A stretch of 64,000 nt of DNA from NCBI RefSeq assembly GCF_000367365.1, contig NZ_BARF01000034.1, positions 1 through 64,000 on the forward strand. Direction: 5' to 3'. The translations under genes were made by a program, and so were the position numbers. Every line of letters starts with the position of its first letter. Positions within the stretch are counted from its first letter, which is position 1. This DNA is from Streptomyces prunicolor NBRC 13075. GTDB taxonomy: Bacteria; Actinomycetota; Actinomycetes; Streptomycetales; Streptomycetaceae. The notes under the pieces were generated by a model, which did not search any database, was not told the origin of the DNA, and saw nothing but the letters and a program-made list of their open reading frames with translations. Below are positions 6,512 through 15,235 of the stretch, piece after piece.

Positions 6512-8527
6512 TCAGAGGGCGGCCGCGACCTCGGTGCCCTGCTTGATGGCGCGCTTGGCGTCGAGTTCGGCGGCCACGTCGGCACCGCCGATGAGGTGCA
6601 CGTTGCGGCCGGCGGCGGTCAACTCGTCGTAGAGGTCGCGGCGCGGGTCCTGCCCTGTGCACAGGACGACCGTGTCGACCTCCAGGACCGTGGAGCGGCC
6701 GTCGACGGTGACATGCAGTCCGGCGTCGTCGATCAGGTCGTACTGAACGCCCGGGACCATGGTGACGCCCCGGTGCTTGAGTTCGGTGCGGTGGATCCAG
6801 CCCGTGGTCTTGCCGAGGCCGGCGCCGACCTTGGTCGCTTTGCGCTGGAGGAGGTGGACGCTGCGCGGCGGGGCGGGGCGCTCGGGCGCGGTGAGGCCGC
6901 CGGGGGCCGCGTAGTCCATGTCGACGCCCCAGGCGCGGAAGTACGTCGCCGGGTCCTCGCTCGCCTTGTCGCCGCCGTCCGTGAGGAACTCGGCGACGTC
7001 GAAGCCGATGCCGCCCGCACCGAGGATCGCGACGCGGTCGCCGACGGGGACGCGGTCGCGCAGGACGTCGAGGTAGCCGACGACGCTGGGGTGGTCGACG
7101 CCCGGGATGTCGGGGGTGCGCGGGGTGACACCGGTGGCGACGACTACCTCGTCGTAGTCGCCCAAGTCCCCTGCCGTCACGGGCGTGTTGAGGCGTACGT
7201 CGACCTCGTGCTCGTCGAGCCGGGTGCGGAAGTAGCGCAGCGTCTCGTCGAACTCCTGCTTGCCCGGGACCTGTCGGGCGACGTTGAGCTGTCCGCCGAT
7301 CTCGTTCGCGGCGTCGTACAACGTCACCTGGTGGCCGCACTCGGCGGCGGAGACCGCGCACGCGAGACCCGCCGGACCCGCACCCACCACCGCGACGCGT
7401 TTGCTCAACCGCGTTGGGGCGAGGACGAGTTCGGTCTCGTGGCAGGCGCGCGGGTTGACCAGGCAGGAGGTGATCTTGCCGCTGAAGGTGTGGTCGAGGC
7501 AGGCCTGGTTGCAGCCGATGCAGGTGTTGATCGCGTCGGAGCGGTCGGCCGCGGCCTTGGCGACGAAGTCCGGGTCGGCGAGCATCGGGCGGGCCATCGA
7601 CACCATGTCGGCGTACCCGTCGGCGAGCAACTGCTCCGCCAGCTCAGGGGTGTTGATGCGGTTGGTGGTGACGAGCGGGATCGAGACCGCACCCATCAGT
7701 TTCTTGGTCACCCAGGTGTACGCCCCGCGCGGCACCGAGGTCGCGATGGTCGGGATGCGGGCCTCGTGCCAGCCGATGCCGGTGTTGATGATGGTCGCCC
7801 CTGCGGCCTCAACTGCCTTGGCCAGCATGACGACTTCGTCGAGCGTGGAGCCGCCCGGCACCAGGTCCAGCATCGACAGCCGGTAGACGATGATGAAGTC
7901 CTCGCCGACCGCCTCGCGCACCCGGCGCACGATCTCGACGGGGAAGCGCGTCCGGTTCTCGTACGAGCCGCCCCAGCGGTCGTCGCGGTGGTTGGTCTGC
8001 GCGGCGATGAACTCGTTGATGAGGTAGCCCTCGGAGCCCATGATCTCGACGCCGTCGTAACCGGCCTGCCGGGCGAGACGGGCCGCGCGAACGTAGTCCT
8101 CGACGGTCTGCTCGACCTCGGCGTCGGTGAGCGCGCGGGGCGGGAAGGGGCTGATCGGCGCCTGGACGGCGCTCGGCGCGACGAGGTCCTGGTGGTAGGC
8201 GTACCGCCCGAAGTGCAGGATCTGCATCGCGATCCGCCCGCCCTCGCGGTGCACGGCGGCGGTGATCTCGGTGTGCTGTTCGGCCTCGGCGTCGGTGGTG
8301 AGCTTGGCGCCGCCCTCATACGGCCGTCCCGCTTCGTTGGGCGCGATGCCGCCGGTGACGATCAGGCCGACTCCGCCACGCGCGCGTGCCGCGTAGAACT
8401 CCGCCATGCGCTCGAACCCACGCTCGGCCTCTTCCAGGCCTATGTGCATGGAGCCCATGAGGACGCGGTTGGGCAGTGTGGTGAAGCCCAGGTCGAGCGG
8501 GTTCAGCAGGTGGGGGTAACGGCTCAT
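6512..8527 (-). CDS. fadH: NADPH-dependent 2,4-dienoyl-CoA reductase
   Basis: A 671-aa iron-sulfur flavoenzyme that reduces 2,4-dienoyl-CoA intermediates during beta-oxidation of unsaturated fatty acids. Residues 1-325 form the FMN-binding TIM barrel of the old yellow enzyme type, with Tyr168 and His254 at the positions of the proton donors in E. coli FadH. Cys336, 339, 343 and 355 (CIGCNQAC...SC) form the 4Fe-4S site. Residues 385-670 carry FAD (GAGPAGL) and NADPH (GAGGIGFD) Rossmann folds. The length matches the family. The ATG follows GGAGG. The gene is followed by a padR gene, and a palindrome lies 56 bp upstream of the start codon. A related enone reductase role is possible. Confidence 0.93.
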   Translation of the reverse strand: MSRYPHLLNPLDLGFTTLPNRVLMGSMHIGLEEAERGFERMAEFYAARARGGVGLIVTGGIAPNEAGRPYEGGAKLTTDAEAEQHTEITAAVHREGGRIAMQILHFGRYAYHQDLVAPSAVQAPISPFPPRALTDAEVEQTVEDYVRAARLARQAGYDGVEIMGSEGYLINEFIAAQTNHRDDRWGGSYENRTRFPVEIVRRVREAVGEDFIIVYRLSMLDLVPGGSTLDEVVMLAKAVEAAGATIINTGIGWHEARIPTIATSVPRGAYTWVTKKLMGAVSIPLVTTNRINTPELAEQLLADGYADMVSMARPMLADPDFVAKAAADRSDAINTCIGCNQACLDHTFSGKITSCLVNPRACHETELVLAPTRLSKRVAVVGAGPAGLACAVSAAECGHQVTLYDAANEIGGQLNVARQVPGKQEFDETLRYFRTRLDEHEVDVRLNTPVTAGDLGDYDEVVVATGVTPRTPDIPGVDHPSVVGYLDVLRDRVPVGDRVAILGAGGIGFDVAEFLTDGGDKASEDPATYFRAWGVDMDYAAPGGLTAPERPAPPRSVHLLQRKATKVGAGLGKTTGWIHRTELKHRGVTMVPGVQYDLIDDAGLHVTVDGRSTVLEVDTVVLCTGQDPRRDLYDELTAAGRNVHLIGGADVAAELDAKRAIKQGTEVAAAL

Positions 8528-8582
8528 CGGGGCCTCCGTGCGCGGTGTCGTGCCTCTTTTGTAGAGGACACGGAGGCGGTTA

Positions 8583-8596
8583 TGCAACTAGTTGCA
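8583..8596. promoter_or_regulatory. 14-bp palindrome, candidate PadR operator
   Basis: TGCAACTAGTTGCA is a perfect 14-bp palindrome 56 bp upstream of the fadH-like start codon, in the expected promoter region. The regulator most likely to bind is the PadR encoded at the end of the same operon. PadR proteins commonly use short dyads, but the link is inference from position. Confidence 0.6.
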
Positions 8597-8765
8597 CAAT
8601 CGGGAGAGGGTGAGCTTTCTCGCCCCACACGGCCTCCCCCGGGGTCGTCAGCCCCCCGATTCGCCGATTCACAGGGATTTATTACCTGTTCTTTATCGCC
8701 CGCCCCCGAGAATCACAGGCAGGCGTGCCGGTGGGATGCCGCGCGCGTGGCCTAGGGAGCGAGCC

Positions 8766-9530
8766 GTGACGCACGATCCTGAGCACGAAGCCGGCGACAA
8801 CGCGGCGATACCTCCGATGCCCGACCACGCACCCGAGATGGAGGTGCTCACCGGACCCGGTGGCGCGGAGCGTGACTACGGCCTCGCCCTGTTGTGGCGG
8901 CAGCGGTCGCGGCGGGCCCGGGCGGTGATCGCCGCGGCCACCGTGGGTGTGCTGGCGCTCGGCGGGACCGTCGCCTACGCGGCGACCTCGGGGAGTTCGG
9001 GCAACGACGCGCTGCCCGCCGCCGCGGGGACCCCGTCCGGATCGCCCTCGCCCGGTGGGCCCGGCTCCCGGCACGGGGGCGGGATGTGGTTCGGGTTCGG
9101 GGTCGGCGGTACGGCCGTGCACGGCGAGGCGACGGTCAAGGACAGCACCACCGGCAAGTGGGTCGTACGGATCTGGCAGCGCGGCACGGTCACGAAGGCG
9201 GACGGCGACCAGGTCACCGTGAAGAGCGACGACGGCACCTCGTGGACCTGGACCATGGGCTCCGGCGCCACGGCCCAGGGCGCCGCCGCTCTCAAGAAGG
9301 GCGACACGGCCTCCCTGACCGGCACCCGCTCCGACAGCGGCACCCGGACCGCCGACCGGGCCTTCACGGGCGCCTTCGACCGCAAGGGCCCGGGCGACCG
9401 CCCGAGCGGGTTCCCGAGCCGCGGCCACGCCTGGGAGCACGGCGGCGGTGGCCCGAACGCCTCCCCCAACCCGTCCGACGGCGCCCCGAGCCCCGCGCCG
9501 AGCCCGTCCGGCAGCGGCGCTACGACCTGA
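8766..9530 (+). CDS. Membrane-anchored DUF5666-like protein
   Basis: A 254-aa protein with a cytoplasmic N-terminus of about 60 residues and one membrane helix (RAVIAAATVGVLALGGTVAYAAT, about residues 59-81). An extracellular part follows in which WQRGTVTKADGDQVTVKSDDG...TWTMGSGATAQGAAALKKGDTASLTG resembles the small beta-barrel DUF5666 family. The tail is rich in glycine, proline and serine and probably disordered. The GTG follows GGGAGCG. The function is unknown; the tail and anchor suggest an envelope protein. Its 3' end overlaps the convergent methyltransferase gene by 11 bp. Confidence 0.78.
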   Translation: MTHDPEHEAGDNAAIPPMPDHAPEMEVLTGPGGAERDYGLALLWRQRSRRARAVIAAATVGVLALGGTVAYAATSGSSGNDALPAAAGTPSGSPSPGGPGSRHGGGMWFGFGVGGTAVHGEATVKDSTTGKWVVRIWQRGTVTKADGDQVTVKSDDGTSWTWTMGSGATAQGAAALKKGDTASLTGTRSDSGTRTADRAFTGAFDRKGPGDRPSGFPSRGHAWEHGGGGPNASPNPSDGAPSPAPSPSGSGATT

Positions 9531-10314
9531 CCGGCCTCCCCGCCCTGACACCGATCACGACGTTCGCGTAGGACTCCTCGGAGTGGGCCGACCGTGTCTC
9601 CAGCCCGGCGCTGGTGAACGCCTCGACGGCGGACGGGAGTTGACGTTCGCTGGTCTCGACGAGCAGGCAGCCGCCGGGGGCGAGCCAGTCGGGCGCCCCG
9701 GTGGCGACCTCGCGAAGTATGTCGAGGCCGTCGGTGCCGCCGTCGAGGGCGACCAGCGGTTCGTGCTCGCGGGCCTCGGCGGGCAGCAGACCGACCTCGC
9801 CGGTGGGGACGTACGGGACATTGGCCGCGAGGATGTCGACCCGGCCGCGCAACGCGTGGGGCAGCGCCGCGAACAGGTCGCCCGCGTGGACCTGTCCGCC
9901 GTAGGGAGCGACATTGCGGCGGGCACAGCGCACGGCGGCGGGGTCGATGTCGGCGGCGTGCAGTTCGACCCGGCCGAGCGCCGCGGCGAGGGCCGCGCCG
10001 ACCGCGCCGCTGCCGCAGCACAGGTCCACGACGACGGACGCGTCCGGGGCGTGCGCGAGGGCCTGTTCGACGAGGAACTCGGTACGGCGGCGGGGCACGA
10101 ACACGCCGGGTTCCACGTCGATGCGCAGACCGCTGAACTCGGCCCAGCCGACGACGTGTTCGAGGGGCAGGCCCGCGACCCGGCGGTCCACCATGGCATC
10201 GAGTTCGTCCGGGGTGCGCGCGGCGGAGAGGATCAGTCGCGCCTCGTCCTCGGCGAAGACACAGCCCGCGGCACGGAGCGCGACGACGACGGAGGCGGGG
10301 GAAAGAGGGGGCAT
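9520..10314 (-). CDS. PrmC/HemK-like N5-glutamine methyltransferase
   Basis: A 264-aa SAM-dependent methyltransferase. An N-terminal helical domain (1-75) resembles the release-factor-binding part of PrmC. VDLCCGSGAVGAAL (97-110) is motif I, ADIDP (121-125) binds the SAM ribose, and NVPYVP (165-170) is the NPPY-type active site, here with Val in place of the first Pro. True PrmC methylates the GGQ glutamine of peptide release factors. The variant NVPY and the solitary context (no prfA neighbour) suggest a paralogue with a related or different target. Confidence 0.82.
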   Translation of the reverse strand: MPPLSPASVVVALRAAGCVFAEDEARLILSAARTPDELDAMVDRRVAGLPLEHVVGWAEFSGLRIDVEPGVFVPRRRTEFLVEQALAHAPDASVVVDLCCGSGAVGAALAAALGRVELHAADIDPAAVRCARRNVAPYGGQVHAGDLFAALPHALRGRVDILAANVPYVPTGEVGLLPAEAREHEPLVALDGGTDGLDILREVATGAPDWLAPGGCLLVETSERQLPSAVEAFTSAGLETRSAHSEESYANVVIGVRAGRPVRS

Positions 10315-10523
10315 GAAAGCCGAGAGCCTTTCGGGAGGTAGCCGAAGGGCGCTCTCGCGGTCACCTACTGGCGGTGATCCGAGCTGTCCTGAGGTGAGAG
10401 CACCCGGCCTGACACAGCGGAAATGGGTCTCACCTCCAGGGAGTTCAAGGCCGGGAACGTCCGCGACCGGTGAGCAACAGTACCCGAACCACCGGGCCCG
10501 CGAGGGGCCGACCCCCTACCTGA

Positions 10524-10538
10524 GTTGTACTCTGCAAC
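10524..10538. promoter_or_regulatory. Candidate MarR operator
   Basis: GTTGTA (10524-10529) and TGCAAC (10533-10538) form an inverted repeat with one mismatch and a 3-bp gap, 25 bp before the MarR start codon. The TTG(C/T)A...TGCAA form is like many MarR boxes. It would give autorepression. Confidence 0.5.
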
Positions 10539-10563
10539 AACCAGGAGATCGAGGGAGATTCCA

Positions 10564-11004
10564 GTGCGAGCGGACCGGGCAGTGGAGACCATCCAGCGCG
10601 AGATGACGACCTTCGCCCGGCGTGCCCGGGCCTCGGCGGGCCGGCTCCACCCCGAGCTGTCGCTGGTGTCGTACACCCTGCTCGGTCACCTGGAGGAGCA
10701 GGAGGGCTGCCGGGCCACCGACCTGGCCGCGCACTACGCCCTCGACAAGTCCACGGTCAGCCGTCAGGTCGCCGCCCTGGAGCGCGCCGACCTGATCGAG
10801 CGCCGCCCCGATCCCGAGGACCACCGCGTCCAGGTCCTGCACCTCACCGCCGCGGGCCGCCGGATCCTCGCCCAGGTCACCGAGAACCGCCAGGCCGCCT
10901 TCCGCGAACGCCTCGCGGACTGGCCGGAGGAGGACCTGACCCGGTTCGCCGCCTATCTGGAGCGCTACAACACGTGGCCGGGCGGAACCGAGGACGGCGG
11001 CTGA
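10564..11004 (+). CDS. MarR family transcriptional regulator
   Basis: A 146-aa regulator with the MarR winged helix-turn-helix: CRATDLAAHYALDKSTVSRQVAALERADLIERRPDPEDHRVQVLHLT, with the DxR wing. The flanking helices are the dimerisation part. The GTG at 10564 is preceded by GAGGGAG. It stands alone, convergent with the GNAT gene, and an inverted repeat just upstream suggests autoregulation. The ligand and other targets are unknown. Confidence 0.9.
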   Translation: MRADRAVETIQREMTTFARRARASAGRLHPELSLVSYTLLGHLEEQEGCRATDLAAHYALDKSTVSRQVAALERADLIERRPDPEDHRVQVLHLTAAGRRILAQVTENRQAAFRERLADWPEEDLTRFAAYLERYNTWPGGTEDGG

Positions 11005-11037
11005 GCGGCCCTCGTCCCTTCGGTTCTACGCGCGGTT

Positions 11038-11760
11038 CTACGACACCCCGACGGACCGCGTCTGGGCGAGGTGCTCCGGCGCCCGTGCCGCGAGGAACGC
11101 CGTGGTCCGGCGCAGCCGGAAGCCCAGGGACTCGTACAGCCGTATGGCGGTGGTGTTGCCGGCACCGGTGTGCAGGAACGGGGTCTCGCCGCGTTCGCGG
11201 ATGCCGTGGGCGACGGCGAGGATGAGGCGGCTGGCGAGGCCCTCGCCGCGGGCGGAGGGGTCGGTGCAGACGGCGCTGATCTCGGTCCAGCCGGGCGGGT
11301 GGAGCCGTTCGCCGGCCATGGCGATAAGGGCGCCGTTGCGGCGGATGCCGAGGTAGGTGCCGAGTTCGACGGTGCGGGGCAGGAACGGGCCGGGCCTGGT
11401 CCGTTCCACGAGGTCGAGCATCTCGGGGACGTCGGCGGGGCCGAGGAGGATCGCCTCCGGGTCCGGTGCGGCGGCCAGCCCGTCGTCCACCATCTGCACA
11501 CCGTCCATGTCGAGGGTGATCTCCCAGTCCTCCGGAATCTGCCCCCTGCAGCCGAAGAGCGTGATCTCGGCGCCGGGGCCGGCGAGCGTGGCCACGTCCG
11601 CCCAGTCGTCGGCGTCGGGCTCGTCGGGCAGGGCCAGCCACGGAGACACGTCGACCGGGTAGCGCAGGACCCGGCCGCGCCGCTCGGCGAAGTGCCCGTG
11701 CGGGCCGGTGAGGGCGGCGCGGGCGGGGTTGTCGAGGACGCGTTCGTCGGACCTGCTCAT
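11038..11760 (-). CDS. GNAT family N-acetyltransferase
   Basis: A 240-aa acetyltransferase of the two-part type. The N-terminal half (1-115) is a degenerate domain, and the C-terminal half holds the acetyl-CoA site: VCTDPSARGEGLASRLILAVAHGIRERGETPFLHT gives the Q/RxxGxG/A motif A, followed by NTTAIRLYESLGFRLRR (motif B). It should transfer acetyl from acetyl-CoA to an amine on an unknown substrate. Its ATG overlaps the stop of the upstream oxidoreductase gene by 4 bp, so the two are co-translated. Confidence 0.88.
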   Translation of the reverse strand: MSRSDERVLDNPARAALTGPHGHFAERRGRVLRYPVDVSPWLALPDEPDADDWADVATLAGPGAEITLFGCRGQIPEDWEITLDMDGVQMVDDGLAAAPDPEAILLGPADVPEMLDLVERTRPGPFLPRTVELGTYLGIRRNGALIAMAGERLHPPGWTEISAVCTDPSARGEGLASRLILAVAHGIRERGETPFLHTGAGNTTAIRLYESLGFRLRRTTAFLAARAPEHLAQTRSVGVS

Positions 11761-12686
11761 GCGCCGACGACCTCGATCACGATCTTGCCGCGGGCGTGGC
11801 CGTCCTCGACGGTGCGCAGGGCCTCGCCGGCCCGGTCCAGCGGGAAGGTCCGCGTCACGTGCGGGTCCAGCTCGCCGTCGACCACGAGCTGCGCGACCGC
11901 GTCGAGGACGGCCGCGTTGCGGGCGCGTTCGACGCGGGCGCCGCCGAGCTTCTCGACCTCGGGGGCGGGGGCTCCGGCGGTGACGAGCTTCGTGCGGTCG
12001 GTGAGGAGGCCGGCGGCCTCGGCGAGCACCTCGCCGCCGACGAGGTCGTAGACGCCGTCGACGCCGTCCGGGGCGGCTGCCCGTACCCGTGTGGCCAGGT
12101 CCGGTCCGGACGGGACGTGGCGGGCACCCAGCGACTCCACCAGGTCCTTCTTGCCCTCGCTCGCCACGCCCACGGCGCGCAGTCCCAGCGCGCGGGCGAT
12201 CTGCAGGGCCGCGGAGCCGACGCCGCCGCCCGCGCCGGTGACCAGCACGGTCGCGCCGGCGGGCAGGTCGAGCTGGTGGATGCCGTCGTACGCGGTCGCC
12301 GCGGCGACAGGCAGGGTGGCCGCGTCCTGGAAGGACAGCCCGGCGGGCTTGTGCGCGGCCACCGTCACGGGCAGCAGGGCGTACTCGGCGTATCCGCCGG
12401 CCACGGTGGATCCGAACACCTCGTCGCCGACGGCGAATCCGTCGACTCCGGCGCCGATCTCCCGCACGACTCCGGAGGCCTCCTGGCCGAAGACCGCGGG
12501 GAACGCGCGTGAGTCGGTCTCGCCGGGGCGTCGGTAGCCGGTACGCACCTTCCAGTCGACCGGGTTCACCCCGGCCGCGGTCACCGCGACGAGGACTTCA
12601 CCGGGGCCGGGACTGGGCCTGTCGACCTCGACGAGCGCCTCGGTCTCGGGTCCCCCGTAACGCGTGAAGACGTACGCCTTCGGCAT
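11757..12686 (-). CDS. Zinc-independent quinone oxidoreductase (MDR family)
   Basis: A 309-aa medium-chain dehydrogenase/reductase of the QOR group. It has the GroES-like N-domain (GEVLVAVTAAGVNPVDWKVRTGYRR) and the NADPH Rossmann motif VTGAGGGVGSAALQIA. There are no structural or catalytic zinc cysteines, which is typical of QOR-type reductases that reduce quinones or enones with NADPH. The ATG at 12686 gives the usual MPKAYVF opening. The gene is coupled to the GNAT gene. An 8-bp direct repeat array lies just upstream. Confidence 0.88.
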   Translation of the reverse strand: MPKAYVFTRYGGPETEALVEVDRPSPGPGEVLVAVTAAGVNPVDWKVRTGYRRPGETDSRAFPAVFGQEASGVVREIGAGVDGFAVGDEVFGSTVAGGYAEYALLPVTVAAHKPAGLSFQDAATLPVAAATAYDGIHQLDLPAGATVLVTGAGGGVGSAALQIARALGLRAVGVASEGKKDLVESLGARHVPSGPDLATRVRAAAPDGVDGVYDLVGGEVLAEAAGLLTDRTKLVTAGAPAPEVEKLGGARVERARNAAVLDAVAQLVVDGELDPHVTRTFPLDRAGEALRTVEDGHARGKIVIEVVGA

Positions 12687-12710
12687 CTGGTCCCTCACTC
12701 TCCTTCGCAG

Positions 12711-12734
12711 TCACCGGATCACCGGATCACCGGT
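12711..12734. repeat. 8-bp tandem repeat TCACCGG(A/T) x 3
   Basis: Three head-to-tail copies of TCACCGGA (the last ends in T) lie 25 bp upstream of the oxidoreductase start, directly followed by a GTGGTCAC-rich imperfect dyad up to 12753. The array occupies the promoter position of the leftward operon, so it may bind a regulator or may simply be slippage. Confidence 0.6.
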
Positions 12735-12975
12735 GGTCACGTGTGGTCACCACACCAGCACGGCCGGCGGTTGTCGGCACTCGAGCCGCATTGAAGACCA
12801 AGGTCGATCCCCGGGCCGCTATTCCCCGGCGCGGGGAGAGTTCATACGGCCGCAATGATCGTCGAGCATCCTCGGACCTGGGCATACCTCGTGGACGCGT
12901 ACCGTTGAAACGAGAAACCACTGATCACGCTCGCCCGGCGGACCCGCGCCGCGGCGGCCTGGAGGCTCCACCCGT

Positions 12976-13581
12976 ATGCACGTCACCCGAGGCTTCACCG
13001 GACGCCCCCGTGTCCCCGACGCCGGCCTGCCGCCCGGTCAGTACGACGCGGGTGACGACTGGCCCGTCCTGTCCGCCGAGGTCACCCCGGACCTGGCACC
13101 GGCCGACTGGACGTTCCGTGTCGACGGCCTGGTCGAAGAGCCGCGCACCTGGGACTGGACGCAGGCCCACGAACTGCCCGCGTCGGCCTACGAGGGTGAC
13201 ATCCACTGTGTGACGAGTTGGTCGAAGTTCGGGGTGCGGTTCGGGGGCGTCTCACTGGACGCCTTCTTCAATGTGGTGCGGCCCCATGTGTCCGCCACAC
13301 ATGTGGTCGCGTATTCGCACACCGGGTACACCACGAACCTCCCGCTCGAAGACGTGACCGGCGGACGCGCCTGGATCGCCTGGGAGTACGACGGCAGGCC
13401 GCTGCCCGCCGAGCACGGTGGCCCGGCCCGGCTGCTGGTGCCGCATCTGTACTTCTGGAAGAGCGCCAAGTGGATCGCGGGCCTGCGTCTCCTCGACCAC
13501 GACGAGCCGGGCTTCTGGGAGCAGAACGGCTATCACGCCCGGGGCAACCCCTGGGAGGAACAGCGGTACTCCGGTGACTGA
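12976..13581 (+). CDS. Sulfite-oxidase-like molybdopterin-binding oxidoreductase
   Basis: A 201-aa protein consisting only of the SUOX molybdopterin fold. Cys78 in HCVTSWSKFGVRFGGV is the expected molybdenum ligand. The tail LLVPHLYFWKSAKWIAGLRL is typical of the soluble actinobacterial group. There is no Tat or Sec signal and no heme or dimerisation domain, so it should be cytoplasmic. It resembles MsrP/YedY in the Mo site, but the substrate is unknown. It overlaps the next gene, a flavin reductase that probably supplies its electrons. The ATG follows GGAGG at ten bases. Confidence 0.87.
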   Translation: MHVTRGFTGRPRVPDAGLPPGQYDAGDDWPVLSAEVTPDLAPADWTFRVDGLVEEPRTWDWTQAHELPASAYEGDIHCVTSWSKFGVRFGGVSLDAFFNVVRPHVSATHVVAYSHTGYTTNLPLEDVTGGRAWIAWEYDGRPLPAEHGGPARLLVPHLYFWKSAKWIAGLRLLDHDEPGFWEQNGYHARGNPWEEQRYSGD

Positions 13582-14329
13582 CACCTTCGCGCCCACCACC
13601 AGGTTCGCGGTGCCGGGACGCATCGCCGTGAGCAACCGCGCCGCCGCCGTGTGGCAGACCGCCACGCTCACCGAGATCCGCCGGGAGACCCCGCACGCCT
13701 CGACGTTCCGGTTTGCGGTGCCCGGCTGGACAGGCCATCTGGCGGGGCAGCATCTGATGCTGCGGCTGCGCGCCGAGGACGGCTATGTGGCGCAGCGCCA
13801 CTACTCGATCGCCTCGCACCCGGACGACGCCGGGCATGTGGAGCTGACCCTGGACCATGTCGAGGGCGGCGAGGTGTCGGGCTGGTTCCACACGGTGGCC
13901 GAGCCCGGTGACGAGGTCGAGGTGCGCGGCCCGCTGAGCGGCTTCTTCGCCTGGCCAGGCGACCGGCCCGCGCTGCTGCTGGGCGCCGGTTCCGGGGTCG
14001 TACCGCTGATGTCGATGCTCCGCCAGCACCGGGCACGGGACCTGTCCGTACCGCTGCGACTGGTGGTGTCGGCGCGCAGTCCCGAGGAGTTGATCTACGC
14101 GCGGGAGTACGGCGCGGAGACCACGGCCGTGTTCACGCGCAGTGCGCCACACGGTGTGCCGGTGGGACGTATGGCCGCCGCACATGTGGAACCGCTCCTG
14201 GCCGAGCAGCCTGCCGGTGGGTGGGAGGCCTATGTGTGCGGCTCCAACGGGTTCGCCGAGCATGCCTCGCGGCTGCTGGTCGAGGCGGGCCAGCCGGTGG
14301 ACCGCATCCGCATCGAGCGCTTCGGCTGA
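13574..14329 (+). CDS. FAD/NAD(P)-dependent ferredoxin-reductase-like protein
   Basis: A 251-aa flavoprotein of the FNR family. The FAD-binding barrel shows RHYSIAS, the NAD(P) domain shows LLGAGSGVVPLMSMLR, and the C-terminal YVCGSNGF matches the nucleotide-binding end. No 2Fe-2S cysteine cluster is present, so electrons pass directly from flavin. The GTG lies 8 bp inside the preceding molybdopterin gene, which implies co-translation and a working pair. The pair is a soluble, cytoplasmic counterpart of the MsrP/MsrQ idea: a Mo enzyme plus a dedicated reductase. Confidence 0.87.
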   Translation: MTDTFAPTTRFAVPGRIAVSNRAAAVWQTATLTEIRRETPHASTFRFAVPGWTGHLAGQHLMLRLRAEDGYVAQRHYSIASHPDDAGHVELTLDHVEGGEVSGWFHTVAEPGDEVEVRGPLSGFFAWPGDRPALLLGAGSGVVPLMSMLRQHRARDLSVPLRLVVSARSPEELIYAREYGAETTAVFTRSAPHGVPVGRMAAAHVEPLLAEQPAGGWEAYVCGSNGFAEHASRLLVEAGQPVDRIRIERFG

Positions 14330-14521
14330 GGTTCGGCTCGGTGACACGCGGCCTCCCGGGCTGATCCACCCGGCTCCGGTTGAGGGAAGTACCTCGGAGG
14401 GGGTACGACTGCTGTGTGGACGCTCGCATGCGTGCGCGGTGTCGAGGCGGCGGCGGACCGGCCCCACAAGGGGCTTTTGGCCTTGCGGTTCCTCGGCTCC
14501 GGTGACGGCGAGGAGGTCGGC

Positions 14522-15106
14522 ATGCGGACCGGAGTGCGGAGTGAGCACGGAGGGCACAATCCGCTGCGCCGCCGGTCGGACGTCGTGGAGGCCTGGACGG
14601 CGCTGGCCGTGACGCTCCTGCTGTTCGTCGGCGCTCCCCTGGCCGGCGCCGCCGCGGGGCTGTGGGCCCACGACCAGGCCCGGACCATCGCCGCGACCCA
14701 GCGGGCCGACCGCCACAGCGTCCACGCGAAGGTGATCGGCAACCTGCCCGCCGCACTCCCCTCGGTCGAGGAGAACCGCCCGCGCAGCTTCCCGGTGACG
14801 GTGCGCTGGACGGAACCGGGCAAGGGAGCGCGTACGGCCACGGTCGCGGTCCCGGCGGACACGGGGCGCGGTGACGTGGTGGACGTATGGCTCGACGCCA
14901 AGGGCCGCAGTGTCTCCCCGCCACCGGGTGAAGTGGCCGTCTGGCAGCACACGTTGACCGTCGGCATCTGGTCGGCGAGCGGTGTGGTGGGCCTGACTCT
15001 CCTCGCGCGCACGATGACCCGACGGGTCGCGCTGCGACACCGGTTGGCCGAGTGGGAACGGGACTGGGCGCTCACGGAACCGCAGTGGACTCGACGGCGG
15101 GCGTGA
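14522..15106 (+). CDS. Two-TM membrane protein, Rv1733c-like
   Basis: A 194-aa protein with two membrane helices (about residues 22-50, ALAVTLLLFVGAPLAGAAAGL, and 145-170, LTVGIWSASGVVGLTLLA) flanking an extracytoplasmic domain that includes RSFPVTVRWTEPGKGARTATV and DVVDVWLDAKGRSVSPPP. It is similar to the Rv1733c family, which is common in streptomycetes and of unknown function. The ATG was chosen for the GGAGG five bases upstream. Confidence 0.82.
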   Translation: MRTGVRSEHGGHNPLRRRSDVVEAWTALAVTLLLFVGAPLAGAAAGLWAHDQARTIAATQRADRHSVHAKVIGNLPAALPSVEENRPRSFPVTVRWTEPGKGARTATVAVPADTGRGDVVDVWLDAKGRSVSPPPGEVAVWQHTLTVGIWSASGVVGLTLLARTMTRRVALRHRLAEWERDWALTEPQWTRRRA

Positions 15107-15235
15107 ACACGACGGGCTGCGACGGGCGCCGCAGACGTGGCACACCCACCACGATCACCCCGACCGACCGAGCACCTCAACACCCCACGACCGCAAGCCG
15201 GTTGACCCACCGCCCCCGCAATCCGCCCGCAGCCC

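Noticed and set aside
6596..8755. 719-aa open frame on the plus strand
   Set aside because: It is the reverse frame of fadH; the fadH frame has full catalytic motifs and a ribosome binding site.
12711..12753. Replication origin or iteron array
   Set aside because: The repeat is only three 8-mers and no replication gene or DnaA box cluster is near.
13268..15145. 625-aa minus-strand open frame over the Mo-protein/reductase/membrane-protein genes
   Set aside because: No recognisable domain, and three genuine plus-strand genes with motifs and ribosome binding sites occupy the same DNA.
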